Assembly: GCA_947179155.2 (NCBI GenBank)
Contig: OX359270.1
Coordinates: 22,043,056 to 22,107,055, forward strand
Length of the DNA stretch: 64,000 bases
Reading direction: 5' to 3'
Source of the DNA: Hedera helix
Lineage: Eukaryota; Streptophyta; Magnoliopsida; Apiales; Araliaceae
The notes under the pieces are model-generated. The model made no database searches. It had not been told where the DNA came from and was given only the letters and a program-made list of their open reading frames with translations. A program made the translations under genes and the position numbers. Positions 47,871-59,699 of the stretch are shown here, piece after piece (position 1 is the first letter of the stretch; every line of letters begins with the position of its first letter).

Positions 47871-49550
47871 TAAATTAACAATACATAATTACCTAATCCA
47901 TAGGACAAAGTGAATCAAAGTCTAATTAAAAACAGGACTCCTCCTTTCTAAATTATTTGATCATTATTAATTTTTGAAAGTTAATTTGAGACATTTTCAA
48001 ACTCAAAATTGAGATAACTCATTAAAAATTATGAAATAATAAAACCTATAAAGAATAATACTTTTTAGATAGTTTATAATATTCATCATTGTATTAATTA
48101 AAATTAAAAGAATTTAAGTCAATTTTGAGTTTAAAAATATTTTAAGTTGACTTTAAAAAGTCAACAATGATCAAATAATATGAAATAGAGAGAGTGTTTT
48201 TTTTAAGTTTCTAATTTGGTTAATCGGTTGCCCAAATAGTCTAATTTTCATTCTTGAAATTGAAACTAAAACCCAAACCAAATACCGAAATATAAAATGG
48301 TTATAACTGAATATACATGAATAATTCAGTTAAAAAAATCGATTCGATTTGGTTATTTAATTTTACATATTTTTTGCTTAACCCCCATTGTAAAGTTACT
48401 AGTTTCGTACTTTCGGGTTGAATTAGTTTTTTTTTTTTGAATTTTTTTATATTGTATTATATAAAGAGAGAGGATCCTACATTGTATAATGTACATTCTA
48501 AAGATAGTGAGGCTGATCTACCGTTAACCGTACCATGGACTATCTCAACGTTTGGATACTGAACTACTTAAGTTTTCTGTCTTATATGTGATTTTTCTTC
48601 TTTCGATTTCTCTTGTTATTATTTTCATTGTATTGCTACTCTCTAACAAATTTATGGTAACAAGTAAAATGATATTCCAAATTTTTAATTAAAATTAGAG
48701 ATACACATGAGATTGCATATCACGTTATCTTCAACCTAAAATGAGAGTTTTATTTTACTTTCTTATGTACACGTTTGTGATTGATTCAAATGTACATATT
48801 TGAGTCTATAATCTCTTTCATTATTAAAGTTTAAGACTAAAATTTGTCGCTTCATGCAGCTATATGCATCAACATAGAGCTTAAGGCACGCTAATTACAA
48901 GTTTTTGTTAAATAAATCAGTTTAAGCGCTGTGAACTTGTTTGTCGTGCATTTTCAAGTTATCTAGCTATCTCTTGTTTTTCGAAGAGTAGTTCTATATA
49001 TGTCAACAGTTGTTTACTGATTTTTAATTTATGACCAGTATAGATAATTAATGAGATAAGTACAAATGATAATAGAGGCCCAAAACGTAATTATTTGGTT
49101 AACTTTTATTTATTTTTTATAAAGTGTTTTAATAATAAAATAACACCCGAGTGACAATTCAATTAGTTCAATTTTGTTTTCCAAAAGACTAGCTCTAGCT
49201 TTATGGTAGAAGCTGGAAAATAGTGTAGCGGTTGTGCTATGACATGGTTTAGGTTAGGTACATTATAAGAACAATAAGAAGATCAATAATTGTTGAGAAT
49301 ATATTTACACAACAGCCCTTTATAACACTTCGCTATAATGCATTTGCATATATATTAAGAGGTATACAATCAGCATTTATCAAATAGAGAAAACCATAAA
49401 CACCTAATTAAGTTGTACAGTTTTTACTAGTATTTTGTATAGTAAACACACTGAAAAAGGTAACAAAAACACGTAAAAGCAAGAAGAGGAGGACTACAAG
49501 CCACTTCTTTGTTCAAACATTTCACAAAGCTCCATTGACACAATGAAATT
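47871..49550. other. AT-rich DNA, no gene recognised
   Basis: Mixed AT-rich sequence without a bounded element. It lies downstream of the peptide gene on the minus strand and may include its 3' untranslated region close to 49550. Confidence 0.4.
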
Positions 49551-49859
49551 TCATGGTTTGGTTTCATGTTTGCCTAAAGAGCACAAAGTTGAACCAAAAG
49601 TATGATCATTTATATACCGACTAGGAGCAGAAGTACGACGAAACCCTTTAGGCAAGCAGTTCTCGACGACCTGGTGAACTTTATCACCTCCCAACTCGGG
49701 CTTGAATGCTACGTATCCTCGAGTACTTTTTTCATCCAAAGGTCTTGTAGCACCACAAACCCTAGAAAAAATGGTGCTCGGCCCCTTGATGACAAGCATT
49801 GGAGGGGAAAGGAGGAGGAAAATATGCAGCACTGTGGTGAAGAAAATAGTACAACGCAT
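49551..49859 (-). CDS. small secreted peptide precursor, IDA-like in its C-terminal motif
   Basis: An intact single-exon frame of 102 codons. Residues 1-25 (MRCTIFFTTVLHIFLLLSPP...) have a short basic start and a hydrophobic core, as in a signal peptide. The middle part is hydrophilic and variable-looking. Residues 69-86 read LPKGFRRTSAPSRYINDH, which recalls the C-terminal EPIP motif of IDA/IDA-LIKE abscission peptides (LPKG...P.SAPS+..N), with RRT replacing the usual V/I-P-P/A spacer. Two Cys residues flank it (68 and 92). The gene has its own TATA box (TATTTAAA, 49951-49944) about 85 bp before the ATG, with a C/T-rich leader. It is the only intact gene in the repeat-rich part of the window. 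If the family call is right, the product is exported and a C-terminal peptide is released to act on a receptor kinase. The IDA assignment rests on the motif alone. Confidence 0.6.
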   Translation of the reverse strand: MRCTIFFTTVLHIFLLLSPPMLVIKGPSTIFSRVCGATRPLDEKSTRGYVAFKPELGGDKVHQVVENCLPKGFRRTSAPSRYINDHTFGSTLCSLGKHETKP

Positions 49860-49943
49860 TTTGAAGAAGTTTGTGTTTTGTTTTTGGTGTATAGAGAAAT
49901 TTAGGTGGTTTTTGTGTTTTTGAATATTGAAGAGGAAAGGGGC

Positions 49944-49951
49944 TTTAAATA
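49944..49951 (-). promoter_or_regulatory. TATA box of the peptide gene
   Basis: On the minus strand CCTATTTAAAGCCCC followed by a pyrimidine-rich start region (CCTCTTCA). The spacing to the ATG (about 85 bp) suits a short plant 5' leader. Confidence 0.65.
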
Positions 49952-49959
49952 GGCTCGTG

Positions 49960-50177
49960 AGTGTTAAATTTTGTGTTGTAATCCAGCACTAACAGCTCAT
50001 ATCCTTGCTAGCGAGCATGAGAATTCCAGTACTAGATAGTGGTAGTTTTTATCTTTTGACATTGTAGTTGAGAGGTTGCTCGTGCACTTCATTACTAGTA
50101 TCTACTAACTTAACTTTCTTTTGTGGAAGTCAAATGAAATATACTTTTATACTTGTTTGCCTATGTATTTTGTATGA

Positions 50178-50218
<41 letters not shown>

Positions 50219-53102
50219 CTGGTAATAATTAACTTCAATTTTTATATTTATTTAGCTCGTTGATATTATCAAAGTAAAAATATGTTGTCATAACAAATAT
50301 TCATTTAACGTAATTTTTATAATTATTCTAACGATATTTGACATTTTAAGCCATATTTATTGTATTGATATTATTATTTTTGCTATGTAAATGTAAACAA
50401 TCTTAAATTAGTGTAAAAGGGGGTTCAAATGAAAAAATGGCAATAATTTTGTCTTTAGTGTATAATAATTGTACAAAAAATTAGATAGGTATGATTGTAA
50501 ATATAGCATGCATGCACGTACTGTAGGACTTCCATGACCCAATTATTATTATTATTTTAAAATAATGGTTAATAATGTCATAATAATATTTATATTATTA
50601 AAGTAAAATATTACAGTTAAAATAAAAATAAAATTATTAAAATAAGTATAACAATATTATTAAATATATATATTTTGCTTGTAAGTATAAATATTACTAT
50701 AATATTATTAGTGGTCTAAGCAATTGGTAAAAAACAAAATAAACAAATAAAGAACAAGAGAGATAGAAAACCTTATCCAAGTTAATAATAGTCAAACCTT
50801 ATCCAAGTTAATAATAGTCAATTTTGTGAGACGAGTCAACTCATCATAGCCCTGGCAATGGCAAGTGGAGAAAAATAATTAGACCACTTGGAGGTAGTAG
50901 CTTACCTATTTGGACGACCCTTTTTAACTGTCTAAAGTCGGATTTCAGATTTTTTTTCAATAATGAATAAAATCTCAACAACCAGTGTAAATCCAATTGC
51001 AGTTTGATTTACCTTTACGTGTCCTTTGAGTAACAAGATAACTAGGCCAGAGTACTTGAGCAAAACTTTAATCTCAAATTGTGCTTAACCAACATTAGCT
51101 TACTTTGTAACATATTATTTGTGTAACTAAAGTTAACTTAAGCTTAGTGTTTCTGTTGTTTTTCAGTTGTAATTATTTCATAAATCGTAACAAATTTAGA
51201 TATTTAATACATTTAAGTCATTTTTGAACTATTTCAAAATAAATAAATAACTATTAGCAAGAATTTATCTAGGTCTCAGGATTTTTTTTAAAAAAAAATC
51301 TAATTTGGGGATGTAGTACAAGTATCATGAATTCTCATCAGAAAAATAATTTATATACCAATTCATTGGTAACAAATTTGAATTGAGATTAATAAAATAA
51401 TAATATACGGGTCATTTTTTTATTCTTTCTTATATTATTTATTCACATGCGTTATTATTTAATATAAACACATATTTGTTGTCATATATAACTATAATCT
51501 TCTCGTAATCAAGCATATTATCAAAAATTATAATATCAATACTTGCACTAACGGTGAAAAATTACAATAACAAATAATCATACCTCACATAAAGCTTGAA
51601 AGAAGCTTCACAATTCAAATGATTATTATAATTTTTTTTACTGTTATATGAATTTATTGATATTGTAATTGTGATTGTGATTGTCTACTCGATTATATAA
51701 TTTATTGCATTTATATTGCGTCCACAAGTTAGAGTTTATTATAAATAAATAAAAAACCTATCTTACCTATCTGTATTAATTATAAAAGCTAGAGAGGGAT
51801 TAATTAGTTTAGTCACCCTTAATATTAAAGAAAGGAATATTTTTTGTTATTTTTGAAGTCAACTCTTCAGAGTTAAAATGACTAAAATGTTTTGAATATA
51901 TACATAAATTGACATCTCTTATTCTTTTAATTTACTCACAGTAAAGAACTAACAGTCTCTTCTTAAAAGACTAAATAATTTAAAATAGTATTAATTTAAG
52001 ATAAAATAATCTAATTTAAATATAATTTTTTATAAATAAACATGACATTAATAACTTCGTATGGACATACAAAATGTGATGTCTCGTGCCAAGGTCTTTC
52101 TTTTATGATTACTTACTAGTAATATACCCCGTGTAAAGTATGGTCTCATATTCTTGACTTTAAATTTTATATATATTTTTTGTTAACATTTTTTTATACA
52201 ATATTTTGAATATAATAAGTAATATTACTTTTGATTTAAAAGGCTATTTTTTTACATGTTAATATTTTGGGCCTTTTTTCAAATATTATTTGTTAATTAT
52301 TTTTTTTAATGATAATTTTTTATTTTTTTAAATGGCAAAACAAGCAATTAGTCCACTGTACTTGTCATATTTTGTGCAATAATTCACTAAAATTTTAATT
52401 TATGTAATTTTTTTATTAAACTAATAAAAATTGTTCAATCAAATTATTCTGCCAAATTAAACTAACATACGTTAGTTTTTTTTTCCTATGTGGATTTTTA
52501 TGTCATACGTAGATTTATACACTTGATCTGTGAGAGATATAAAAGAAGGCAAGCAATCGATCAAAGAAATATGAGAATTTGGGAGATATCAAAGAAGGCA
52601 AGTGCTCGATCAATATAGAAATATGAGAAATGTGCAGGGTTCCTCACCTTGAATCAAAGAAATCTTTGTGGTAAAAGAAATTTGGGATTCCTTACCTTGA
52701 ATCAAAGAAATCTTTCTGGTTATGGTTCGTCAAGGATTCTTCGCTCTACAACAGTCTATAATCAAGGGTTATTAATTAAAGACAAACTATTAATCAAAGA
52801 CATCTAAAACTTCAAATCATACCCGTAAGTGCAATTTTTTTTGTTATATTTAATGCGGAATGCAAAACACTTTGTCATGGAATTTGGGGCTTTGAGAATT
52901 TATAAATCTGACTTTTAGGGTTTTTATTTTAATAATGTGAATGTGTTAGCCTTTTGAGATTTGTTAATCTGTATATGGGTTTTTGATTTTAAAATATGAT
53001 GGAGTTGAGCTCCTTTGTTGTGCTTTAGGATTTTTTAAGGCATATTGCATAATACAGTTGTTATTGGACATTCAATTTTTTTCGCAATTCTAAACTTTGA
53101 TA
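49960..53102. other. AT-rich intergenic or MULE-internal DNA
   Basis: No coding exon recognised. Contains a (TA)n tract (50180-50215), a 26-bp direct repeat (CCTTATCCAAGTTAATAATA, 50771-50822), and locally duplicated segments at 52530-52730 (GAAGGCAAG...TCGATCAA and CCTTGAATCAAAGAAATCTT, two copies each). The right part probably belongs to the 5' region of the MULE whose transposase starts at 54859. No terminal inverted repeat was located. Confidence 0.4.
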
Positions 53103-53107
53103 GTTGT

Positions 53108-54747
53108 TCTTTGCCTATTTTTAACTCAGGATTTCACACACAAGTATACACGATCAGATAATATTATAATGGCAAGCAAGGTATCGTCCCACAGAGAATT
53201 AAAAATAATTATTACCAATTACTAATTTTATATCAAAGTAGTTTTATTTAAAGAATTGATTTTCACCTATAAAATAAAATCTAATTAAAATTAACAACTT
53301 AACTAATTAAATGCCAATGATAAAAATCAACGTTTAAAAGATTATAATTTTTCTTAATATTTTATTTAAATCTCTTTAGTTCCTTTTTAATTAATTATAT
53401 AGAATTGTTAACCGATAATTCTTTATAGTATTTACTAGCCTCTGTCGATGGTAAAGTGAGTACGTATCTCCTACATAAATAAACCACTATATGTCCATGA
53501 GATTTAGCATTAAGCAAAACTCATTAAACATATATTCTCATAAAGGTTACATATGATATATAGGTATATCTATATCCTATATATAGATCATGCATCCCAT
53601 CTCACAAACATAAACATATGTTATCATATCTAGATCTAAATTTATAATCCATATCTCAATTTCATATAAATTATCTAAATAATTATCTTCAATTAATTAA
53701 TACATTAACACACACAAATATTTAATACAAAAATATGTAGATCTAAATCTATAATCAATTCATCAACTTCATACAGATTAATTACTATAGCTAATGAATA
53801 CTTTAATGCACATAATATGATAATCAATTCATATATAATCAAATATAATCAAAAAGAGAATAAATTAATTCAAACTACACATTGAATTTCATTGCAATCT
53901 TAAAATAAAATTAGTTTATAATTAAATAATAAATCATTTACAAATAATTCAACATCTCAAAATTACAAAAAAAAAAAAAAAGAAAAAAAAAAGAAAAGAT
54001 ATTCAAAATTATATTTTGATATCCGCCTGTCACCTGGATCACAATATTTAATTCTCAAGCTTTTGTTTTCGATTTTTGAATCATTCGCGTTTAATATTTG
54101 CTTTCAATATAATAAAATTCTACTCCTAACTATGTTAATTTGTAATAATCTATTACCTCTATGCTAATTCCCCCGATGTATGCCTCATATCATGTATTTA
54201 TAGTTACAATAATAATCCATAACAAAAAGGGAATCAAAATCCAATTAGGAATAAAATAATAATAAAAATCCCGATTAGCGCTCAGCTGCTTTAATAAACA
54301 ACGGCCGCCCAGTCTAAACGACGACACTTCCTGGTTCCCCAACCCATTTGCGCATGGAGCGCCAGATTTCTTCTCCTTCTTCTACCATACGACGCCGTTC
54401 CGAGCTTTGATCTTTTAATACTATGCTTTGTGTCATGCGCTCATATGCCTGGGCTGTTATTCCTCACACAATGTCGTTTCTTGGCTGACCTGTTGATCTC
54501 CTTACACCATTGTGCCATGCGCTCATGCCAACCTTGTTCAGATTATTTACAAAATTGCCCCCAGTCGGTATACTTGTTTAATTACAGTTATGCCATTCCT
54601 CTTTAATTCGTACAAAATTAAAATTAAATAAAAATACTAATAATAATAATAACACATAATAATGAATAAAATACCTAAAATATTTAAAAACTGACAAATT
54701 ATTAAGCCTAAAAATATTCAATAAGTACATATAAAATCCAATTATCA
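53108..54747 (-). mobile_element. Tat-like solo LTR S6
   Basis: 1,640 bp, minus-oriented, with the start TGATAATTGG at 54747 (matching the LTR start at 46115) and a perfect 5-bp duplication GTTGT (53103-53107, 54748-54752). The other end reads GGCAAAGA rather than CA. It includes a segment with CACAAGTATACACGATCAG and GGTATCGTCCCACAG (53140-53200), recurrent in plant Ty3/gypsy LTRs. A GC-rich stretch lies at 54285-54535. Confidence 0.8.
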
Positions 54748-54858
54748 GTTGTTTAAAATATTCACATGAGGCTTAATATAATGAGATGTTAACTTTTTAG
54801 AATGGTTTATCACTTTGATTTTTTTGACTTAAATTGAATTCAAATTTGTTGATTGTAG

Positions 54859-55571
54859 ATGAGGTTATTTTCAATTGAATTGAACCATGGGGGCAAATTT
54901 GTGCACACACCCATTTACCATTATCAAAGTAAATGTGAATAGTATCATGATGTTGATTGGTTAAATGTTCAGAAGTTATTGGATTTATCCAAGCGCTTAG
55001 ACTACAAAAAAGAAATTGTTATTTAATTTAGGATATCAGATATGGATTTGGAAATTGGTTTAGAACCGATACATGATGATGATAGTGTAAGATTATTTAT
55101 TCGAGAAGCAGAAAAACCAGTTCAGTTGACCTTTATTGTGATCATTTTGTTAATGAAGATATAATTGACGCAGAGGCTAATGTGGTCGATGTCACAATGG
55201 ATGCACCTATGCCTGAGATAGATAATGATGAAGAGGAATATGATTATGTGGTGCATGAGGAAGCAAAAAATGAAGCAGACATTGAAATAGAGAATGAAAT
55301 TGGTGGTCCTTCTGATGATGATAAAGATGAAGATTTAATCAAGATTAGGAAACAAAAAATAAAAATCAAGAGTGCAAAGCAAAAAGAGTTTGAAGTAGAG
55401 TGTGAGGTTGAGGTTGAGGTTGAGGTAGATGATGAAACAGTTGTGCAAAGCAGACCAGTTAATGTTGAACCGATTGGGACTGAAGATAACTCTGCAACTG
55501 GGACTCAAACAACAAGAAACTCAAGAAAAAGAAAAATGTCTAACCATAAACAAAAAGGGAAAGTTAGTATT
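54859..55571 (+). pseudogene. Mutator-like (mudrA-type) transposase, N-terminal remnant
   Basis: Transposase of a MULE DNA transposon. From the ATG at 54859 the frame reads MRLFSIELNHGGKF, typical of the PB1-like N-terminal region of plant MULE transposases, then YHDVDWLNVQKLLDLSKRL and EIGLEPIHDDDSVRLFI. TAG and TAA stops and a frameshift at about 55122 interrupt it. The frame then runs through a strongly acidic stretch (DNDEEEYDYVVHEEAKNEAD) and a short EVEVEVEV repeat to a basic region (RKRKMSNHKQKGK). It is cut at 55571 by the S5 LTR, so the catalytic domain is absent. Confidence 0.75.
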
Positions 55572-57669
55572 GTGACGCTCCCAAATCTCTGTACTTGCTA
55601 TAGCAGACTGATGCTCCGTATCCAATGACTTTAACATCTACTAACTTAAAATGTACAATAAATGCACACCACAATACCATAGTAATATTAAAATACCAAC
55701 GAATTAATAATATTACAGTTCTCAGTTCTTAATCTCGTTTCTAAAAGTTATTACTACTTAAGTCATAGTAAATATAAAGAAAGTAATTATTACATGTTTC
55801 TTGACTCAATTACTTTTCTTTCCTTTTCCCTTACTGCCAGACCCTATTGGTAATTCTTTCTTAGCTACAAATGAAAAATATTCGCAAGAATGAGCAACAA
55901 ATTTGCTCAACAAGTCTTAAAGATATAAATATAAAAGAACTCACCACTTTTTCGATTCAAAGAAATATCAGCTCAACAAAAAATTTCTACAATTGTCAAT
56001 ATAGTAAACTGAGTGGTTATTAAACCAATAACTAATAATGTTCGTTAGACATAAAATTTTAGCACTCTCTAGTTTTGTCTAACGATCACATAGATTGAGA
56101 ACTCTCCATAGATATTTATAAGGGATCGACTTAATAATATCCTATGTTATACATAACACCTGCTACACCGTATCAACAGTGTTTAAGTTGGCTTCCCGAC
56201 ACATCATAAATTCTCCCATGAATAAAGGTTGTTCAACTTAGTTACTAACATACAGATTTTGCTCCAAAATAATTTGGTTTCGCACAATAAACTATCTAAA
56301 ATAAAGAATTATCATAATTCAATATTTCAATGAATAATTATTCTGAAATGAATAGCTTAATTAATTTAGTTAAGCTGAATCAAATGGCATTAACTCATCT
56401 TAATAAACCATTTTATATGTAACAATGAACTTCACAATTCAAATGAAATTCAAACAGTTAAAAACACGTTGTTGCACAAAGTGCAGAAGAAAAACATGCA
56501 TCATCATAAGAATCTATACAGGTTTAAAAACTTGCATAGGATTAGGAAACTTGCAATAATAAGAATTTGCAAAAAACTTGCCTGACTCGTCCTTTACTAT
56601 TTACTCTAATTTTTTGATCCACGTACAACCTACGCAAGTAATGAAGGTTGACATACTAATTAGTCACCAATATGACTTATTATTGCTGGTAACTTCGCGT
56701 TTTACTGTTACGAACCGTATTGACTTGTTTTTACCTTGTTTTACATGTCATTTCTTCCTAATTTTGTATTTCAACATATCTAACCTTTTTTATTTTTTTT
56801 TATTTTATAAACTTAAGCTATCTAAATTCTTTTTAACTCATCTTTACTGTAAAAATTATCGTACATCTCTTTAAATAGCTTTTTATCATTTTTTCCAACT
56901 TTATACACTAGTGTTTAACATCCTTAGACAATTTAGTTGGCCTAGTATCAAATTAGAATTACTATAATTATTTCAAAATTTTCCAATTGAGTTTGATAAT
57001 TTTTAATAGGCCATTTTTACTCAAAATTGCATAAACATTAAAATTCAAAATTACTTCCAAAAATTCTCATTTTTGGACAGTGATCTAAAATCATCACAGA
57101 GAGCTCAAATATAAAGTTTTAGCCTCAGTTAATTCTCCTAACTTTGATTCTTTAACTTTTACAATTTTTGATTTCAAAACTATTTAATTCATAATAAATT
57201 CATTTCAACTCAAAATTGGCTCATTTTTGGACAATGAAATATCTATAAAATGCTCTCTCTACCTTATAAGTGACATGAAACCTAAAATTCCCGAACTCAA
57301 AAAGTTGTGCTTTAGCAACCCTCCCACAGTGTGTTTTGAGCTTTTTTTAGTCCCATTAATTAATTCATAGAAAACAATTTACATGGTAACTATTGTTCAA
57401 ACTTTGGGATATGCTAGATAACTTCTCTATCTGTAACTTTGCTTTTTTATTTCATGTCCAAATTCCCAATATATGATTTTATATGATTTTTACAAAAAAC
57501 AGGTCATATTAAGGTCTTTCATTTCATATTTTTGGTTTCTTCAACTTATTACCTTTTTGGTTCTTGAGTTAGGTTTCATGACTTATGACATCTTAACACC
57601 AACCTACACCATATAAGTCTAAGCATACTTAAATTTCATAAGTTCTATCATAAGAATCCATTACTTGAA

Positions 57670-57718
<49 letters not shown>

Positions 57719-58236
57719 TGATTTTAGGTATACTTTTCGAAGTGCTTGCTCTTCAAACTTTGTTCTTCCTTTTCTTAGCTTTCCTTTATTTTTCTTTATT
57801 AATCTCTCTATATAATTATCCCTCTTTAGCTTCTCTTGCTTTTTCTTTAGTCTCTTATAAGTTGTAAACTAAAATATGAAGTATACATGCTTCTATTTAT
57901 AGACCATCCAACAATTAGCAAAATATTTATCAACCCAAGACTTAGCAAGTAATGTTTGCCTAAACTAAGTGGCCTTCATTTCCCCCACATAGCCGGTCAC
58001 CAAGCTTCCCCAAGAAGTCTTGGCCATTGTGTTTTCCCTTTTCTTTTTGATAGTCAAACAATCTTCTAATTCACAATTGACCACTTAAGCAAAGTTAATC
58101 TTGTTTAGTTATTGATAATATTACTCACTTGATTATAAAACTTACTTAGTTGTAAGTAATCTTCATCTTATTGGTTAATTAATGATTAAAAGATTTATTA
58201 GCAACCAATGGTTCTAACTAGGGCCACATCTCATCA
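55572..58236 (-). mobile_element. LTR S5, minus-oriented, cut by a CACTA element
   Basis: Its LTR end TGTGACGCTCCC at 55572 lies directly against the MULE coding sequence (candidate duplication half AGTAT, 55567-55571). It contains the palindrome module, a (TA)n tract (57670-57713) and a minus-strand TATA box (CTATAAATAG, about 57892-57901). The LTR start is not reached because the CACTA terminus begins at 58237. Confidence 0.7.
55806..55909 (-). other. LTR module: palindrome and K/G-rich mini-frame (S5)
   Basis: On the minus strand TGAGCAAATTTGTTGCTCA (55909-55891) precedes an acceptor-like TTTGTAG. The frame from 55865 encodes AKKELPIGSGSKGKGKKSN and stops at TGA (55808-55806); it stays open through the palindrome (LLSKFVAHSC). 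Confidence 0.7.
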
Positions 58237-58640
58237 CACTACAAAAAAAATGGACATTTGACAACGATTTTTTTGGGTAACGACTTATAAAATTGTTACC
58301 AAAAATATATATTTAGCAACGAAATTTATCATCCGTTACAGTTTGTGAAAAACTTTCATTTTTTGTAACGAATTTCATAGGTCGTTGCAAAAATTCGTCA
58401 ATTCATTAGCAGGAAAAAAAATTCCCCGGCTATTTACTTGTTTCGTTGTCAATTCGTTGACGGTAAAAATCATATCCCGCTACTTTATTTCTCTTCATCA
58501 TGGGCAACGAAAGGTTTTTAGTTCCTATATTTCGTAGCCTTATATGGACCACATTCATTGTCAACAATTTTTCTTTCATTGCATATTTTGTACATTTTTT
58601 TTTGCATTAACTATTAAAATGTTGCCCTAAATTAAGATAA
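58237..58640. mobile_element. CACTA (En/Spm-like) transposon terminus
   Basis: CACTACAAAAAAAATGG at 58237 is the canonical CACTA terminal repeat, preceded by TCA (possible 3-bp duplication half). The following 300 bp carry subterminal GTAACGA/TCGTTAC and GCAACGA words in both orientations. The matching right terminus was not found in the window, so the element is either longer than visible or truncated. Confidence 0.75.
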
Positions 58641-58641
58641 C

Positions 58642-58670
58642 CCCCCCCCCCCCCCCCCCACACACACACA
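58642..58670. repeat. poly(C) run followed by (AC)n
   Basis: A run of 18 C followed by five AC units, next to the CACTA subterminal region. Confidence 0.8.
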
Positions 58671-58918
58671 ATAAGCACGCTTCAGCCTTTTTTCTTTCAA
58701 AATGCATCGTTTTTCATTTTGAAATTATTATTTATTGTATTTCTTTTTTAATAACTTGTTGTTTACATGAGATTGAGGGACTATAACTAATTATATTCGC
58801 ATTCTTAATTTCTGTCATATTCGTCTATTAATTTTATCATGAGATCGTTTGATGGAAAAACTAAATAAAATAAAATAAAATAATAATAATATGATAATAA
58901 TATCACAAGTATGTATGT

Positions 58919-58919
<1 letters not shown>

Positions 58920-58982
<63 letters not shown>
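58920..58982. repeat. (TA)n microsatellite
   Basis: About 31 TA units between ATGTATGTGGATA and ATATCAAAAA. Confidence 0.9.
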
Positions 58983-58987
<5 letters not shown>

Positions 58988-59300
58988 CAAAAAAATTAAG
59001 AACAATACTAGTTCAAACTTGGATAAGTATCTAAAACATTGACCTTTCTATTGATAGGAATGATCAATCTACTCAAACTAGTACCTCAGAACTATTCTCC
59101 CATTTTGGAAGTGACTTTTAAAAAGCTTACTTGTGACTTTTTTTTTCTTTTCCCGTTTAAAGACAATCACCTCCCATCAGTTTAGTGGTTTTTTTTTTCA
59201 TTGTCCAAAATACCTGAATCACTCAAACATTATATTCTTATTTTGTTATCATCAAAACAATAGAATAATTTAGACCCTTCAAAAAATCATCCATTGTACT

Positions 59301-59694
59301 TTACATTATTGATTTAGCAAGTCTAACATTCCAAACAAAATATTTCACTAAGCCCTCCTGAATTGATACACAATATATGTTCCAACCCATGGCAAGCAGG
59401 TAAAAATAGCTCATGTCTTGACAATTATTGACCAAGATGTAAGACCTCAATGCATCCTCAAGTTGCTCCAAAGGCTCATGGGTTTTAGGGTACCCTTTTA
59501 GTTCTGAGATTTTAAACTGCTTTAACAGATTCCCAATTAACTTCAGATGCATTGTAAAATGCCTGTAGTTTTTTTTGTGCATTCGAGTTGTATTTGTTGC
59601 TTTAACAATCATCCCAATTAGCTGGGCAGCATCAACACCAGTTAGCTGGGGAAATATTTGCAATATCCCTTAAATGTTCCCATGATTATGCCAT
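59301..59694 (-). pseudogene. broken N-terminal exon of an MCA1/MCA2-type calcium channel
   Basis: MCA proteins (MID1-complementing activity) are plant plasma-membrane, stretch-related Ca2+ channels. On the minus strand the ATG is at 59694. Codon 3 is TAA, then SWEHLRDIANIS is followed by a 1-nt insertion (CCCC) that shifts into QLTGVDAAQLIGMIVKATNT, RMHKKNYRHF, HLKLIGNLLKQFKISELKGY, EPLEQLEDALR and SYILVNNCQDMSYFYLLAMGWNI. There an extra ATAT (4 bp) breaks the frame again before VYQF-type sequence. This order is the conserved start of MCA1/MCA2. The remainder of the gene is absent. It lies about 1 kb inside the CACTA terminus, so it may be a fragment carried by that transposon. Confidence 0.85.
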
Positions 59695-59699
59695 CTTTC

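Noticed and set aside
58904..58912. ACA followed by AGTAT as the missing start of S5
   Set aside because: The duplication half matches, but the adjoining sequence does not resemble an LTR start and the CACTA end lies in between.
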